Counted from the first letter of the stretch, positions 45,792-54,710 are shown. The stretch is DNA of 64,000 nucleotides from Nocardia speluncae NBRC 108251 (GCF_001613245.1 NZ_BDBZ01000002.1:62001-126000); one strand, 5' to 3'. The notes: a model not told the origin generated them from the letters alone. Made by a program: numbers and translations.

Positions 45792-46682
45792 ATGGACGAG
45801 TTTGCGAGCTGGCGGTCGAACGGACAGCGTTTCACCCATCGCGGACACCAGATCTTCTGGCGGTCCGGCGGAACCGGTTCCGCGGGAACCTTGTTGTGCC
45901 TGCACGGCTTCCCCACCGCGTCCTGGGATTGGCACCGGATCTGGCCGGATCTGTGCGCGCAGTTCGCCCGCGTCCTGGCCCCGGATCTGATCGGGTTCGG
46001 CTGGTCGGCCAAACCGCAGCACTACGACTACACGATCGCCGATCAGGCCGATCTGTGCGAGCAGTTGCTGCGCGAACAGGGCGTCGAGCGCTACCACATC
46101 CTGGCTCACGACTACGGCGATACCGTCGCCCAGGAACTTCTGGCCCGTGACGCCGAACGCCGGGCCGCCGGTGATACGTCGCTGATCATCGAATCGGTAT
46201 GCCTGCTCAACGGCGGACTCTTCCCGGAGGCCCACCGGCCGCGACCCATCCAGCGGCTCCTGGCCGGCCCGCTCGGCCCGCTGGTCGGCCGGTTCGGCAC
46301 CGAGGGCACCTTCGCGCACAGCCTGGCCGCGGTGTTCGGCCCCGACAGCAAACCCGACGCCGACGAAATGCATCGTTTCTGGCTGCTGTGGTGCAGTAAG
46401 CACGGGAAACGCAACGGCCACAAGCTGATGGGTTATCTGGCCGAACGGCGGACACAACGGCAACGCTGGGTGGGTGCCCTCGTCCGGCCGCAGGTACCGG
46501 TCCGGTTGATCGACGGTTTACGCGATCCGGTGTCCGGGGAGCGGATGGCGCGCCGCTACCGCCGCGTCGTCGACGAGCCCGATGTGGTGGAACTGCCCGC
46601 TGCCGGCCACTACCCGCAGTTGGAAGCACCGCAGGAGACGTTGCGCGCATTTCACGAGTTCCACACGACCCGGGTCGGATAG
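45792..46682 (+). CDS. Alpha/beta hydrolase, MEST/PEG1-like with Asp nucleophile
   Basis: 296 residues from ATG 45792. The nucleophile elbow reads HDYGDTVAQELL (Asp in place of Ser) as in epoxide hydrolase/dehalogenase-type enzymes. The rest follows the eukaryotic MEST/PEG1 pattern closely: SVCLLNGGLFPEAHRPRPIQ, AVFGPDSKPDADEM, RWVGAL and AGHYPQLEAPQE with the catalytic His. The oxyanion motif is LHGFPTASWDW. No signal peptide. The reaction is not known for this family; hydrolysis of an epoxide, ester or halide is possible. It is followed 142 bp later by another hydrolase gene. Confidence 0.85.
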   Translation: MDEFASWRSNGQRFTHRGHQIFWRSGGTGSAGTLLCLHGFPTASWDWHRIWPDLCAQFARVLAPDLIGFGWSAKPQHYDYTIADQADLCEQLLREQGVERYHILAHDYGDTVAQELLARDAERRAAGDTSLIIESVCLLNGGLFPEAHRPRPIQRLLAGPLGPLVGRFGTEGTFAHSLAAVFGPDSKPDADEMHRFWLLWCSKHGKRNGHKLMGYLAERRTQRQRWVGALVRPQVPVRLIDGLRDPVSGERMARRYRRVVDEPDVVELPAAGHYPQLEAPQETLRAFHEFHTTRVG

Positions 46683-46824
46683 GTCCGGGCGCGGACCGGA
46701 ACGACGGGGCCCCGGCATGTGCTGCGGAGTGCTACCGTACGGCCGGATGCCGGTGTGGTGATCGGGCTCCGCACCGCTACCGCTCCCCGGGGGTCGGGTG
46801 AAGCACAGAACGAGGGGACACCGC

Positions 46825-47712
46825 ATGCTCGACCGCGACAGCGTATCCGGGCCGGATCAGCACATCCAAGGGGTCTCCGAGTGGGTGACCACCCGCGACG
46901 GCCGCCGGTTGCATGCCATGGCCCTGCCGGGCCCGCAGCCCGCCTCATCTCCGGTCGTCGTCTTCGAAGCAGGTGCGGCGGCCACTCGTTCCTCGTGGGG
47001 GTTGGTGCAACCCGAAGTGGGCCGTTTCGCGCCCGCCGTGGTCTACGACCGCGCGGGCTTGGGTCGCAGTCCCGCCGACCCGGCCGGTCGCCGTCTGGAG
47101 CGGATGGCCGATGATCTCGTCGATGTGCTCGATCATTTCGGGTCCGGGCCGTTCGTGCTGGCCGGTCACAGCGCCGGCGGTGTGATCGCCCGGCTCGCCG
47201 CCGCCCGCCGGCTCGACCGGATGGCCGGAATCGTGCTCGTCGATCCCACCGACGAGGCCGCGGATATGTTGTTCGCTCCTGCTTTCCGGCGCATGGAACG
47301 CGTGGCGATCACGGTGAACGGAGGGCTTGCCCGCTTGGGGCTGCTGCGCCGGATGTTCGGCCGCATGCTCGACGCGGTACCGGCGGATGTCCGCGCAGAT
47401 ATGGAGCGCGAGGCGTTCACCCCGGGCGTCGTCCGTACGCAGGCGGTACAGGCCCGGACCTTTCTCGACGATCTCGCGGCCTGGCGCGACCATCCGCCCG
47501 CCCGGGGCGATATCCCGGTCACTGTCATATCGGGCGCACGCGCGGGCGACGGTATGAATACGCGAGTCCGGGCCGCCGTCAACACCGCGCACGCGCACCG
47601 CGCGGCCGTCGCCGACGGGCGCCATGTCCTGGCGCACAATTCGAGCCACTATCCCCCGATCACCGACCCAGGGGTCGTGGTCGCGGAGATCCGCCGCCTC
47701 GCGGCGCCGTAA
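46825..47712 (+). CDS. Alpha/beta hydrolase
   Basis: 295 residues from ATG 46825 with GAGGGG 7 bases upstream. Serine nucleophile in VLAGHSAGGVIARLA. Oxyanion region VVFEAGAAATRSSWGLVQP, a YDRAGLGRSP loop and a late SSHYPP with the catalytic His. Cytoplasmic, substrate unknown. Upstream of lsr2 by 174 bp. Confidence 0.84.
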   Translation: MLDRDSVSGPDQHIQGVSEWVTTRDGRRLHAMALPGPQPASSPVVVFEAGAAATRSSWGLVQPEVGRFAPAVVYDRAGLGRSPADPAGRRLERMADDLVDVLDHFGSGPFVLAGHSAGGVIARLAAARRLDRMAGIVLVDPTDEAADMLFAPAFRRMERVAITVNGGLARLGLLRRMFGRMLDAVPADVRADMEREAFTPGVVRTQAVQARTFLDDLAAWRDHPPARGDIPVTVISGARAGDGMNTRVRAAVNTAHAHRAAVADGRHVLAHNSSHYPPITDPGVVVAEIRRLAAP

Positions 47713-47849
47713 TAGGCCACGTGGCGGCATCTCCGTGACAGCAGGCGCTGGTCGTCGCCCCCCGCCGTGCAGATCTGCGCCGCCACCGCGGTACCCGTGC
47801 ACCGACCGCGGCCGCCGCCGGTTCCGGTGCGCCGTAAGGACATCGCTAC

Positions 47850-47865
47850 GATTGTCGGGACAATC
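47850..47865. promoter_or_regulatory. Palindrome in the lsr2 promoter
   Basis: GATTGTCGGGACAATC: perfect 7-bp arms and a GG centre, 11 bases upstream of the lsr2 ribosome site GGAGGA. Candidate operator for a dimeric regulator; a -10-like TACGAT overlaps its left edge. Confidence 0.55.
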
Positions 47866-47886
47866 TGCCCACTTTCGGAGGAATGC

Positions 47887-48222
47887 ATGGCGCGCAAGGT
47901 CATCGTTGAGCTGGTCGACGACTACGACGGAACTTCGCCGGCGGAGGAGACCGTCACCTTGGCTCTGGACGGTGTCACCTACGAGATAGATCTCTCGGCA
48001 CGCAACGCCGGGCACCTGCGCGACATCGTCGGGGGGTGGGCTGTGCACGCGCGCCGGGTCGGCGGCCGGGTCACGAAGAGTAAACGTCCCGCCCAGTCCG
48101 CGACGGACACCCGGCAGACCCAGGCCATCCGCGAATGGGCCCGTTCGAACGGTATCGAGGTCTCGAACCGCGGTCGTATCTCGGCCGAGGTGCTCGAGGC
48201 GTACAAGAAGGCGCACAAATAA
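47887..48222 (+). CDS. Lsr2-family nucleoid-associated protein
   Basis: 111 residues from ATG 47887 with GGAGGA 4-5 bases upstream. Lsr2 bridges and silences AT-rich DNA in actinobacteria. The N-terminal dimer domain (ARKVIVELVDDYDGTSPAEE, VTYEIDLSARNAGHLRDI) and the C-terminal DNA-binding domain with its AT-hook-like NRGRIS and AIREWARSNGIEVS are present. Context differs from the main mycobacterial lsr2 locus (beside lysS/clpC), so this may be a second copy. Confidence 0.93.
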   Translation: MARKVIVELVDDYDGTSPAEETVTLALDGVTYEIDLSARNAGHLRDIVGGWAVHARRVGGRVTKSKRPAQSATDTRQTQAIREWARSNGIEVSNRGRISAEVLEAYKKAHK

Positions 48223-48460
48223 CGGAGAAGGGACGGCCGGGGTCCTGAAGCCGGCCGGAACCGGTCATAGGCGGCCCGGCCCGGGCGCGTGACACATCAC
48301 AAAAAGGTAACAGCACAGTCTCCGGAGACGACACAGAAACCGGTATGCCGATGCCGTGGCAGGGCCACGCGTTGTTCGGCACCGGTCGGAAAGCGTACGG
48401 ACGGCGGGAGCCGGTCATGCGCACGATGTGTTCACACCGGACGAAAGGCCCTGTTCCCTC
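48223..48460. other. Intergenic region before the mycolyltransferase
   Basis: 238 bp, probable promoter of the mycolyltransferase. A short lower-GC stretch (48290-48325, CATCACAAAAAGGTAACAGC) is present. No clear operator. Confidence 0.45.
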
Positions 48461-49528
48461 ATGCGATTATCACCGGCGACCCTCGCCCTCCGTAGCCGCC
48501 GCAGATTCTGGCTGGCCACCGCCGTGCTCGCCGTGATGATCCAATCCGTATCACTGGTCAGCGGTGGCGCTCCCGCCGCGCGGGCCGCCTTCGACCCCAC
48601 GGGTATGGATTTCTGGGTCGACTCCGCCATGGGCCCCATCAAATCCCGGGTGTTCCGCGCCGCCGACGGCAATACCTCGCGGGTGGTGTACGCGCTGGAC
48701 GGTATGCGCGCCCGGGAGGACCTCAGCGGCTGGGAAATCGATACCGATATCGCCCGGGAATTCACCGAATGGAATATCAATGTGGTGATGCCGGTCGGCG
48801 GGCAGTCCAGCTTCTACACCGACTGGAACGCACCCAGCAACTTCCTCGGGGTGCCGCCGGGAACCGGATCCGGGAACGGATCGTCGTCGGGATCGGCGTC
48901 GGGATCCGGCGGCCTGCAAGCCCTGGCGGAAGGCCCGGGGAAGTCCTACACCTACCAGTGGGAGACCTTCCTGTCTCGCGACCTGCCCGCCGCACTGCGC
49001 GACCGCCTGGGTTTCGCGAGCCAACGCAACGGCGTTTTCGGCCTCTCGATGGGCGGTAGTGCCGCGCTCACCCTCGCCGCGCACTACCCCGGCCAGTTCA
49101 GCTTCGCCGGTTCCTATTCCGGTTACCTGAACATCTCCGCGCCCGGTATGCGGGAGGCGATCCGGGTCGCGATGGTCGACGCCGGCGGGTACAACGTGGA
49201 TTCGATGGCCGCCCCGTGGGATCCGAAGTGGCTGCATATCGACCCGTTCGTCGCCGCGCCCAGCCTGGTCGCGCACAACACACGCTTATGGGTCTCGGCC
49301 GCCAGTGGGCTGCCCACCGCGACCGACGGGCCGAGTATCGGCACGGTCAACGGGATGGGCCTCGAGGCACTCGCGCTGGTGAACACCCGGGCATTCCAGG
49401 TGCGGATGGCGACACTGGGGGCGCAGAACGTGCACTACGACTTCCCCGCCCACGGTATTCACGCCTGGAACAACTGGGCCGATCAGGCGCTGCGGATGTT
49501 GCCGGACCTCTCGGCGAATATCGGGTGA
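48461..49528 (+). CDS. Secreted antigen-85-type mycolyltransferase with Ser/Gly insert
   Basis: 355 residues from ATG 48461. A signal peptide (basic SRRRFWLAT, core AVLAVMIQSVSLV, ARA cut near 42) leads into the Ag85 fold, which transfers mycolate to trehalose or arabinogalactan in the envelope. The Ser elbow is GLSMGGS (Ser196). The Glu is likely in GLEALALV and the His in HGIHAWNNW, completing the triad. Residues about 134-151 are a Gly/Ser-only run absent from M. tuberculosis Ag85, inserted before YTYQWETFL. The partner gene, 95 bp downstream, is a mycolic acid dehydratase-type gene. Confidence 0.9.
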   Translation: MRLSPATLALRSRRRFWLATAVLAVMIQSVSLVSGGAPAARAAFDPTGMDFWVDSAMGPIKSRVFRAADGNTSRVVYALDGMRAREDLSGWEIDTDIAREFTEWNINVVMPVGGQSSFYTDWNAPSNFLGVPPGTGSGNGSSSGSASGSGGLQALAEGPGKSYTYQWETFLSRDLPAALRDRLGFASQRNGVFGLSMGGSAALTLAAHYPGQFSFAGSYSGYLNISAPGMREAIRVAMVDAGGYNVDSMAAPWDPKWLHIDPFVAAPSLVAHNTRLWVSAASGLPTATDGPSIGTVNGMGLEALALVNTRAFQVRMATLGAQNVHYDFPAHGIHAWNNWADQALRMLPDLSANIG

Positions 49529-49623
49529 CATCCGTCGGCGGGCACCCGGATGACGGTGTCCCCGGCCCAGGTGCAAGGCAGTCGCTCAGCACTATCGATA
49601 TCGACTCGGTAAGGTTTGCGTTC

Positions 49624-50679
49624 ATGGGGAATGAGGATGTAATCGATTCCACCGGCGGCACTTTCATCGCCGGCGAACTCCCGGTGGGATTGCATTACCG
49701 CGCCCGCGACCACTATGTCGTGGGCCGGGAGAAGATCCGTGAGTTCGCCCGCGCCGTCCAGGATCACCATCCGGTGCACTGGTCCGAGGGCGCCGGTATC
49801 GACTACGGATACGACGGCCTGATCGCCCCACCGACGTTCTTCTCCGTGCCCGGATTCCTGGCGCAGGCCGAAATGTTCGAATCGGTGATGACCGGCTACG
49901 ACCTGAGCCAGATCATGCAGACCGATCAGGTGATCCGCTATCACCGGCCGATTCGGCCCGGCGACGCCTTGTCCTTCGAGGTCCATCTCCACTCGGTGCG
50001 CCACGCTTTCGGTGGCGACCTCATGTCGTTCGAAACGGCGGTCACCGATCAGGACGGCGCGCTGGTTCTGGTGTCACGGACCGATGTGGTCGGGCGCAGG
50101 GGTGCCGGACCGGATCTCGGCGAGCTGGGCGCCGGTGTTCTCATGCACGGTTTCCGCCCCGGCGCCGATCGCGCAACCCCTGTCCCGCGTGCAGGTTCGG
50201 CCGCCCGCACGGCGGGCCGGCCACTCGTTCTGGCCGGCGCGGAGCCGCCGGCCGGACCCTGTGCCCGCGATTTCGATACCGTCCGAGTCGGCGACGAACT
50301 ACCTACCAGGACGGCGCGGTTCACCATCGGAGATCTGGTGAATTACGCCGGAGTTTCCGGAGATCCCAACCCGATCCATTGGAGCGCCGAGGTCGCCGAT
50401 CGCGTGGATCTCGAGGCCCCGGTCGCTCACGGCATGTTGACGATCGGATCCGCCGCCGGCTTCGTCACCTCCTGGCTCGGCGACCCGGGTGCACTCCGGG
50501 AGTACGCGGTCCGGCTGACCAGTCCGGTTTTCGTCACCCGGGAAGGTGCCGAGATCGAGTTCGGCGGCCGGGTGAAGGCGACCGATCCGTCCGCCCGGAC
50601 CGCCACGATCGCGCTCACCGCCCGGCACCAGGGCCGCCGGGTATTCGGCCGCGCGACTGCTGTGGTCCAGCTGCGCTGA
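49624..50679 (+). CDS. Fused (3R)-hydroxyacyl-ACP dehydratase, HadA/HadB-like
   Basis: 351 residues. Two hot-dog domains: an N-terminal non-catalytic MaoC-like half (about 10-165, HYRARDHYVVGREKIREFARAVQD ... LIAPPTFF) and a C-terminal R-hydratase half (about 225-345, TIGDLVNYAGVSGDPNPIHW). The hydratase motif has the catalytic Asp and His. This equals a HadA-HadB fusion, the dehydratase of the mycolic FAS-II cycle or another long-chain elongation. The ATG 49624 was chosen at the start of homology. Downstream of the mycolyltransferase. Confidence 0.87.
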   Translation: MGNEDVIDSTGGTFIAGELPVGLHYRARDHYVVGREKIREFARAVQDHHPVHWSEGAGIDYGYDGLIAPPTFFSVPGFLAQAEMFESVMTGYDLSQIMQTDQVIRYHRPIRPGDALSFEVHLHSVRHAFGGDLMSFETAVTDQDGALVLVSRTDVVGRRGAGPDLGELGAGVLMHGFRPGADRATPVPRAGSAARTAGRPLVLAGAEPPAGPCARDFDTVRVGDELPTRTARFTIGDLVNYAGVSGDPNPIHWSAEVADRVDLEAPVAHGMLTIGSAAGFVTSWLGDPGALREYAVRLTSPVFVTREGAEIEFGGRVKATDPSARTATIALTARHQGRRVFGRATAVVQLR

Positions 50680-50756
50680 CCCGGACCGAGTTCGTGACGG
50701 TTGCCACTCTCCGCCGGACTTGACCACAACCTATATTGAGGTACCAAGCTGTCGAT

Positions 50757-51206
50757 ATGAGCGCAACAGCATTCGAACGGCCCACAGTCGAGGACAGCAC
50801 GGCCGACCACACCTCCGATATCGCGGCGATCCGGGAGTTGGTCAGCGATGTCGAAACCGGGTACAACACCAACGACGCGGAGTTGATGGTCAGCGGATTC
50901 ATCGCCAATGCCGCTGCGGGCAACGCGGTGGGCGCGATCATCTCCGGATACGACACCCTCCTGGATTCCGCCCGGCGCGGCCTGGCCGGTTTCCTGGCCG
51001 ACGAGTACGTGCGCTACGCGGTGACCGATATCGTTTTCCTGCGCCCGGATATCGCGATCGCCCACAAGACGGCCCGCGCGGTCACCGCCCACGGCGAACT
51101 CATCGACCGCGATCCTGCGATGGTCGCGCTGTACGTCCTGGTCCGGGAGGACGAGCGCTGGTGGGTCGCAGCGCGGCATAACACCCCGGTGCCCGCGAAA
51201 GCCTGA
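50757..51206 (+). CDS. SnoaL/NTF2-like protein (SgcJ/EcaC family)
   Basis: 149 residues from ATG 50757; a TTG at 50736 is possible. NTF2-like cone fold: SDIAAIRELVSDVETGYNTNDAEL (helices 1-2), then strands VRYAVTDIVFLRPDIAIAHKTARAV and MVALYVLVREDERWWVAARHNTPV. These are the marks of SgcJ/EcaC-type proteins, found near biosynthetic or stress genes. A TATATT -10-like box lies 20 bases upstream of the ATG. Function unknown. Confidence 0.8.
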   Translation: MSATAFERPTVEDSTADHTSDIAAIRELVSDVETGYNTNDAELMVSGFIANAAAGNAVGAIISGYDTLLDSARRGLAGFLADEYVRYAVTDIVFLRPDIAIAHKTARAVTAHGELIDRDPAMVALYVLVREDERWWVAARHNTPVPAKA

Positions 51207-51240
51207 CCGCAGTCGCCCGGCAGGCTCTGGGCGGCGGAGG

Positions 51241-51256
51241 TAATACCGGGGTATTA
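51241..51256. promoter_or_regulatory. Autoregulatory operator of the toxin-antitoxin pair
   Basis: TAATACCGGGGTATTA: perfect 7-bp arms with a GG centre. It overlaps a -10-like TATTAT (51252-51257) and lies 12 bases before the toxin GTG. RHH antitoxins typically bind such sites. Confidence 0.7.
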
Positions 51257-51268
51257 TCGTGGTTGTCC

Positions 51269-51571
51269 GTGGAACACGGGCAATACGAATGGTGGGCCGG
51301 AGCATACGACCTGCTCCACCGCAGCGGAATCGAGCCCTGGGAAGTATTGGAGGTGCTGTATTCACCGCGGCGGTGGCCCCGGGCGGCGACGAGCCGCGAG
51401 GGACTACCCACCGCGACCGTCTGGGGTCGTACCGACGACGGCCGCGCCCTGATCGTGTTGCTGCGGTGGCTCCGCGCCGATACCCGCTGGCAGATTCTGC
51501 TGGCGAGCAGGATGCGGCCCCACCAGCTCGCCGAGTACACCGCATGGGAGGCGACCCGAGATGATCGATAA
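51269..51571 (+). CDS. BrnT-like toxin
   Basis: 100 residues from GTG 51269; TTG 51263 is an alternative. Although divergent, the layout follows BrnT RNase toxins: an N-terminal YEWWAGAYDLLHRSGIEPWE, EVLYSPRRWP, then GRTDDGRALIVLLRW and WQILLASRMRPHQLAEY. BrnT cleaves mRNA until bound by its antitoxin. It overlaps the antitoxin gene by 11 bases and is preceded by a 16-bp palindrome. Assignment rests on pattern and context, not on a database hit. Confidence 0.68.
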   Translation: MEHGQYEWWAGAYDLLHRSGIEPWEVLEVLYSPRRWPRAATSREGLPTATVWGRTDDGRALIVLLRWLRADTRWQILLASRMRPHQLAEYTAWEATRDDR

Positions 51572-51890
51572 CGAACCCGACCCCGGCTACCCCCGAACTC
51601 CCGAGGCGGCCGAGGATTTCCTGAACACACTCACCTACGACGACACCGCGGGCCTGCCGCCGCTGCCGCCGACCACGGACCGGATCGAACAGGGAATGGT
51701 CACCACTTCCTTCAAATGGACACCGGACATGCGCGACCGGGTCCGGCGCAAGGCCGCCGAACACGGAGTGACACCGTCCATCCTGATCCGTCAGTACATA
51801 GAAATGGGCCTGCTGGCCGAACAGTCCGAGCGGATGATCCCGCTGGCCGACGCAGTCCGGGCACTCACCAGCCTGCCGCATTCGGCCTGA
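51561..51890 (+). CDS. Ribbon-helix-helix antitoxin
   Basis: 109 residues. After a short acidic-Pro region, an RHH/CopG core appears: VTTSFKWTPDMRDRVRRKA (strand and helix 1) and HGVTPSILIRQYIEMGLLAE (helix 2), followed by a C-tail. It should dimerise on the TAATACC palindrome and block the toxin. Translationally coupled to it by an 11-base overlap (ATG 51561, toxin stop ends 51571). Confidence 0.72.
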   Translation: MIDNEPDPGYPRTPEAAEDFLNTLTYDDTAGLPPLPPTTDRIEQGMVTTSFKWTPDMRDRVRRKAAEHGVTPSILIRQYIEMGLLAEQSERMIPLADAVRALTSLPHSA

Positions 51891-51985
51891 TCCCGGCCGG
51901 GGTACGACCCTGGCCGGAGCGGTATCAGCTCACGAGCGCTGTCGGCTGGGCGGCCATCGGCGCAGGCCCCGCGGCCCGCGACGGT

Positions 51986-52435
51986 GCGCTGAGGGACTAT
52001 CTCGTCGAGGTCGATGTCGCGAACCAGCTGCCGAACGCGCTGGATCGCGCTTTGCGGACCGCAATGGCCCGGCGTGCGCCGACAGTGGTGATTCTGCCCG
52101 CCGACCTGCAAGAAGAGCCTTACGAGCCGCCGTTCGTCACCGGCTCCATCGGACTGCTCGGCACCCGGCCCAGCTACGAACTGATGCGGGATTGCGACAC
52201 CTTGCTCATCGTGGGATCCGATTTCCTCTACAGCCAGTTCCTGCCGGATTTCGATCAGGCCCGCGGGGTGCAGATCGATATCGACGGCGCGCTCATCGGG
52301 ATGCGCTACCCCACCGAAGTGAACTTGGTGGGCGACGCGAAAGCCACCCTGCGGCAGTTGATTCCTATGCTCGAGCGGAGTGCGGACCGCGGGTGGCGTG
52401 ACACTGTCGAGCAGAATGTGGCCCGCTGGTGGGAG
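51986..52435 (+). pseudogene. Remnant of a thiamine-pyrophosphate enzyme (pyruvate oxidase/acetolactate-synthase-like), truncated with internal deletion
   Basis: An open but start-less frame matches the central part of TPP enzymes: VANQLPNALDRALRTAMARRAP, VVILPADLQEEPYE, GSIGLLGTRPSYELMRDCDT, QIDIDGALIGMRYPTEVNLVGDA and VEQNVARWWE. Intact members have roughly 80-100 residues between YEPP and VTGSIGLL; here they are joined directly (near 52133), so an internal deletion happened. Both the Pyr-domain start and the PP-domain end are gone. No stops break the frame, but it starts in no gene and drifts into the convergent catalase after 52435. Confidence 0.72.
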
Positions 52436-52477
52436 ACGACTCACCCGAGCCTCATCGCTACTCGCTGTCGTGGCATC

Positions 52478-52515
52478 GGGCCCGGCCGACATGTGGTCTC
52501 GTGCCGGCCGGGCCC
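52478..52515 (-). terminator. Hairpin terminator after katE
   Basis: Arms GGGCCCGGCCG (52478-52488) and CGGCCGGGCCC (52505-52515) form a perfect 11-bp stem with a 16-base loop. Located 28 bases after the katE stop on the minus strand. Confidence 0.7.
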
Positions 52516-52542
52516 AGATCTCCTGGTGACGACGCCGACGCT

Positions 52543-54696
52543 TCAGGCGGGTATCGCCGTGGTCTCGCGCTCCCAGATGCGGTGGCCGGCGAGCACCGTC
52601 GCAAAAGATTCGACGAAGCCGTCGGATACTGCATCGCCGGTCTGGAGCACACCCTCGACCGGAGTATCCGGCTCTGGTGGGACCGCGATACCACCGGCCC
52701 GGAACACCTCGGCCCCTGCACCCAGCGCCGCCACCGGTTTGGCGTGCTTGTATGCCTCGGTCACGAAATGCACCGCGGGTCCCGCGGCGGCAAGGCTGCG
52801 GGCGGAGGTTTCGCCCCCGGCCACGACCACCGCGTCGTAGAGAACCGATGCCACTGTTGCCAGGGTTTTGTCCACGGTCACGCTGCCGTCGGTGGCACCG
52901 CTCAGTTCGCCGCCGTGTTCGGCCAGTACCTCGGTTTCGGCGCCGCGTTCGCGCAGCGCCGTGCGCAACCGTTCGACGCCCGCTACATCGACCCCGTCCG
53001 CCGCGAGGACGGCGATCTTACGGGTGGCGATGGTGGGCGGTGGGTCCTTCACCTGCGACAGCGCCGGCGACAACGGGACGTCCTCCACCGGGCCGGCTTC
53101 AGGGGTAGGCAGCCCGAGCCGACCGGCGACACGGCCGGCCAGGTCGGGGTCGATCCGGACCAGCTGTTCGAGCGCATGCGAGCGGATCTCGACCCGCTTA
53201 CATTTCCCCAGTTCGAAAGCGAACGCGGAGACGATGTGCTCGGCTTCGGGCGCGGTCATACTGCGCCAGAACATGCGGGGCTGCCGGTAGTACTCCTTGA
53301 AGGTTTCGCTGCGGACCCGCAGCGTCTCCCCCTCCTCCCGCCGGGTGTAATGCCGGAAGACGTCCGCATCGGCGAGGGCCGGGCATCCGCCTCCGAGGGT
53401 GTTCTTGGTGTAGAACGCCTGGCCGTGCGGGATATCGTGGCGACTGTATCCGTCCTGTTGATGGGTGCGGACATCGGCCAGCGGCCGGTTCACCGGGAGG
53501 TGGGCGAAATTCGGCCCGCCGAGGCGAATGAGCTGGGTGTCCAGGTAGGAGAAATTCCGTAGCTGCAGTAGTGGATCGTTGGTGAAATCTATACCGGGCA
53601 CCACATTCGCGGTATGGAAGGCGACCTGTTCCGTTTCGGCGAAGAAATTGTCCGGATTGCGGTCGAGCACCATCTCACCGACCGGGCGCACCGGGACCTG
53701 TTCCTCCGGGATCATCTTGGTGGAATCGAGCAGGTCGAAATCGAAATCGAATTCCTGCTCCTCCGGTACGAGCTGCACGCCCAGTTCCCAGCGCGGGAAA
53801 TCACCGGCTTCGATACTGTCCCACAGGTCGCGCCGGTTGTAGTCCGGGTCTCGCCCGGCGACCTGCTGACATTCGTCCCACACCAGCGAATGCACGCCCA
53901 GGGCCGGCTTCCAATGGAATTTCACGAAGGTTCCGCGGCCCTCGGCGTTGACGAACCGGAACGTGTGGACGCCGAATCCCTGCATCATCCGGTAGCTGCG
54001 CGGCAGTGCGCGGTCCGACATCAACCACATGATCGCATGCAGTGTTTCGGGCTGTTCGGCCACGAAATCCCAGAGCGTATCGTGCGCCGACTGCGCCTGT
54101 GGGATCTCATTGTGCGGTTCCGGTTTCACCGCGTGCACGAAATCCGGGAATTTTATGCCGTCCTGGATGAAGAACACCGGGAAATTGTTTCCGACCAGAT
54201 CATAATTTCCCTGATCGGTGTAGAACTTCGTGGCAAAACCGCGGACATCGCGCACTGTATCGGACGAGCCGCGCGATCCGGCGACGGTGGAGAAACGGAC
54301 GAAAACCGGGGTCCGGGTGCCGGGATCGGTCAAGAATTTCGCGGCCGTGTATTCCGCCAGCGAATCGTCGTAGGGGCGGAAATAGCCGTAGGCACCGGCG
54401 CCGCGCGCGTGCACGACACGTTCCGGAATGCGTTCGTGATCGAAATGGGTGACCTTCTCGCGAGCATGGAAGTCCTCGAGCAGCGTGGGCCCGCGCGCGC
54501 CGACGGTCAGCGCGTCGTCGGTGTGGTCCACCCGAACCCCCTGCTGCGTGGTGAGGTACCCGCTTTCGCGGTCCTGTCGCAGTGGATCGAGCTGTTGTTG
54601 TTTGGGGTCGGCATCGCCCCGGCCTGCGCCGAGCGGGCGCTGCGCCGCCTCGGACGCGGCGGGGTTCGCGGAGCCCTGTTCCGATGTTCGGTCCAC
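52543..54696 (-). CDS. katE: Large-subunit catalase (HPII-like)
   Basis: 717 residues from GTG 54696 with GAGGAGGA 6 bases upstream; a longer in-frame start is rejected. Decomposes H2O2 with heme. The distal His is in [15 protein letters not shown] (His96), the Asn in [11 protein letters not shown] (about 170), and the proximal Tyr is in [16 protein letters not shown]. The C-terminal 150 residues are a DJ-1/GATase-like domain ([17 protein letters not shown] ... [16 protein letters not shown]) found only in large catalases, giving about 720 residues. Convergent with a TPP remnant. Confidence 0.93.
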   Translation of the reverse strand: MDRTSEQGSANPAASEAAQRPLGAGRGDADPKQQQLDPLRQDRESGYLTTQQGVRVDHTDDALTVGARGPTLLEDFHAREKVTHFDHERIPERVVHARGAGAYGYFRPYDDSLAEYTAAKFLTDPGTRTPVFVRFSTVAGSRGSSDTVRDVRGFATKFYTDQGNYDLVGNNFPVFFIQDGIKFPDFVHAVKPEPHNEIPQAQSAHDTLWDFVAEQPETLHAIMWLMSDRALPRSYRMMQGFGVHTFRFVNAEGRGTFVKFHWKPALGVHSLVWDECQQVAGRDPDYNRRDLWDSIEAGDFPRWELGVQLVPEEQEFDFDFDLLDSTKMIPEEQVPVRPVGEMVLDRNPDNFFAETEQVAFHTANVVPGIDFTNDPLLQLRNFSYLDTQLIRLGGPNFAHLPVNRPLADVRTHQQDGYSRHDIPHGQAFYTKNTLGGGCPALADADVFRHYTRREEGETLRVRSETFKEYYRQPRMFWRSMTAPEAEHIVSAFAFELGKCKRVEIRSHALEQLVRIDPDLAGRVAGRLGLPTPEAGPVEDVPLSPALSQVKDPPPTIATRKIAVLAADGVDVAGVERLRTALRERGAETEVLAEHGGELSGATDGSVTVDKTLATVASVLYDAVVVAGGETSARSLAAAGPAVHFVTEAYKHAKPVAALGAGAEVFRAGGIAVPPEPDTPVEGVLQTGDAVSDGFVESFATVLAGHRIWERETTAIPA

Positions 54697-54702
54697 GAGT
54701 TG

Positions 54703-54710
54703 TCCTCCTC
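54703..54710 (-). promoter_or_regulatory. katE ribosome site
   Basis: GAGGAGGA on the minus strand, 6 bases before GTG 54696, fixes the start at this GTG; the 64 codons of open frame further upstream lack any comparable site. Confidence 0.75.

Noticed and set aside
52436-52840. Continuation of the TPP-enzyme frame into katE.
   Set aside because: Similarity ends at ARWWE (52435); the rest is antisense to the katE C-terminus.
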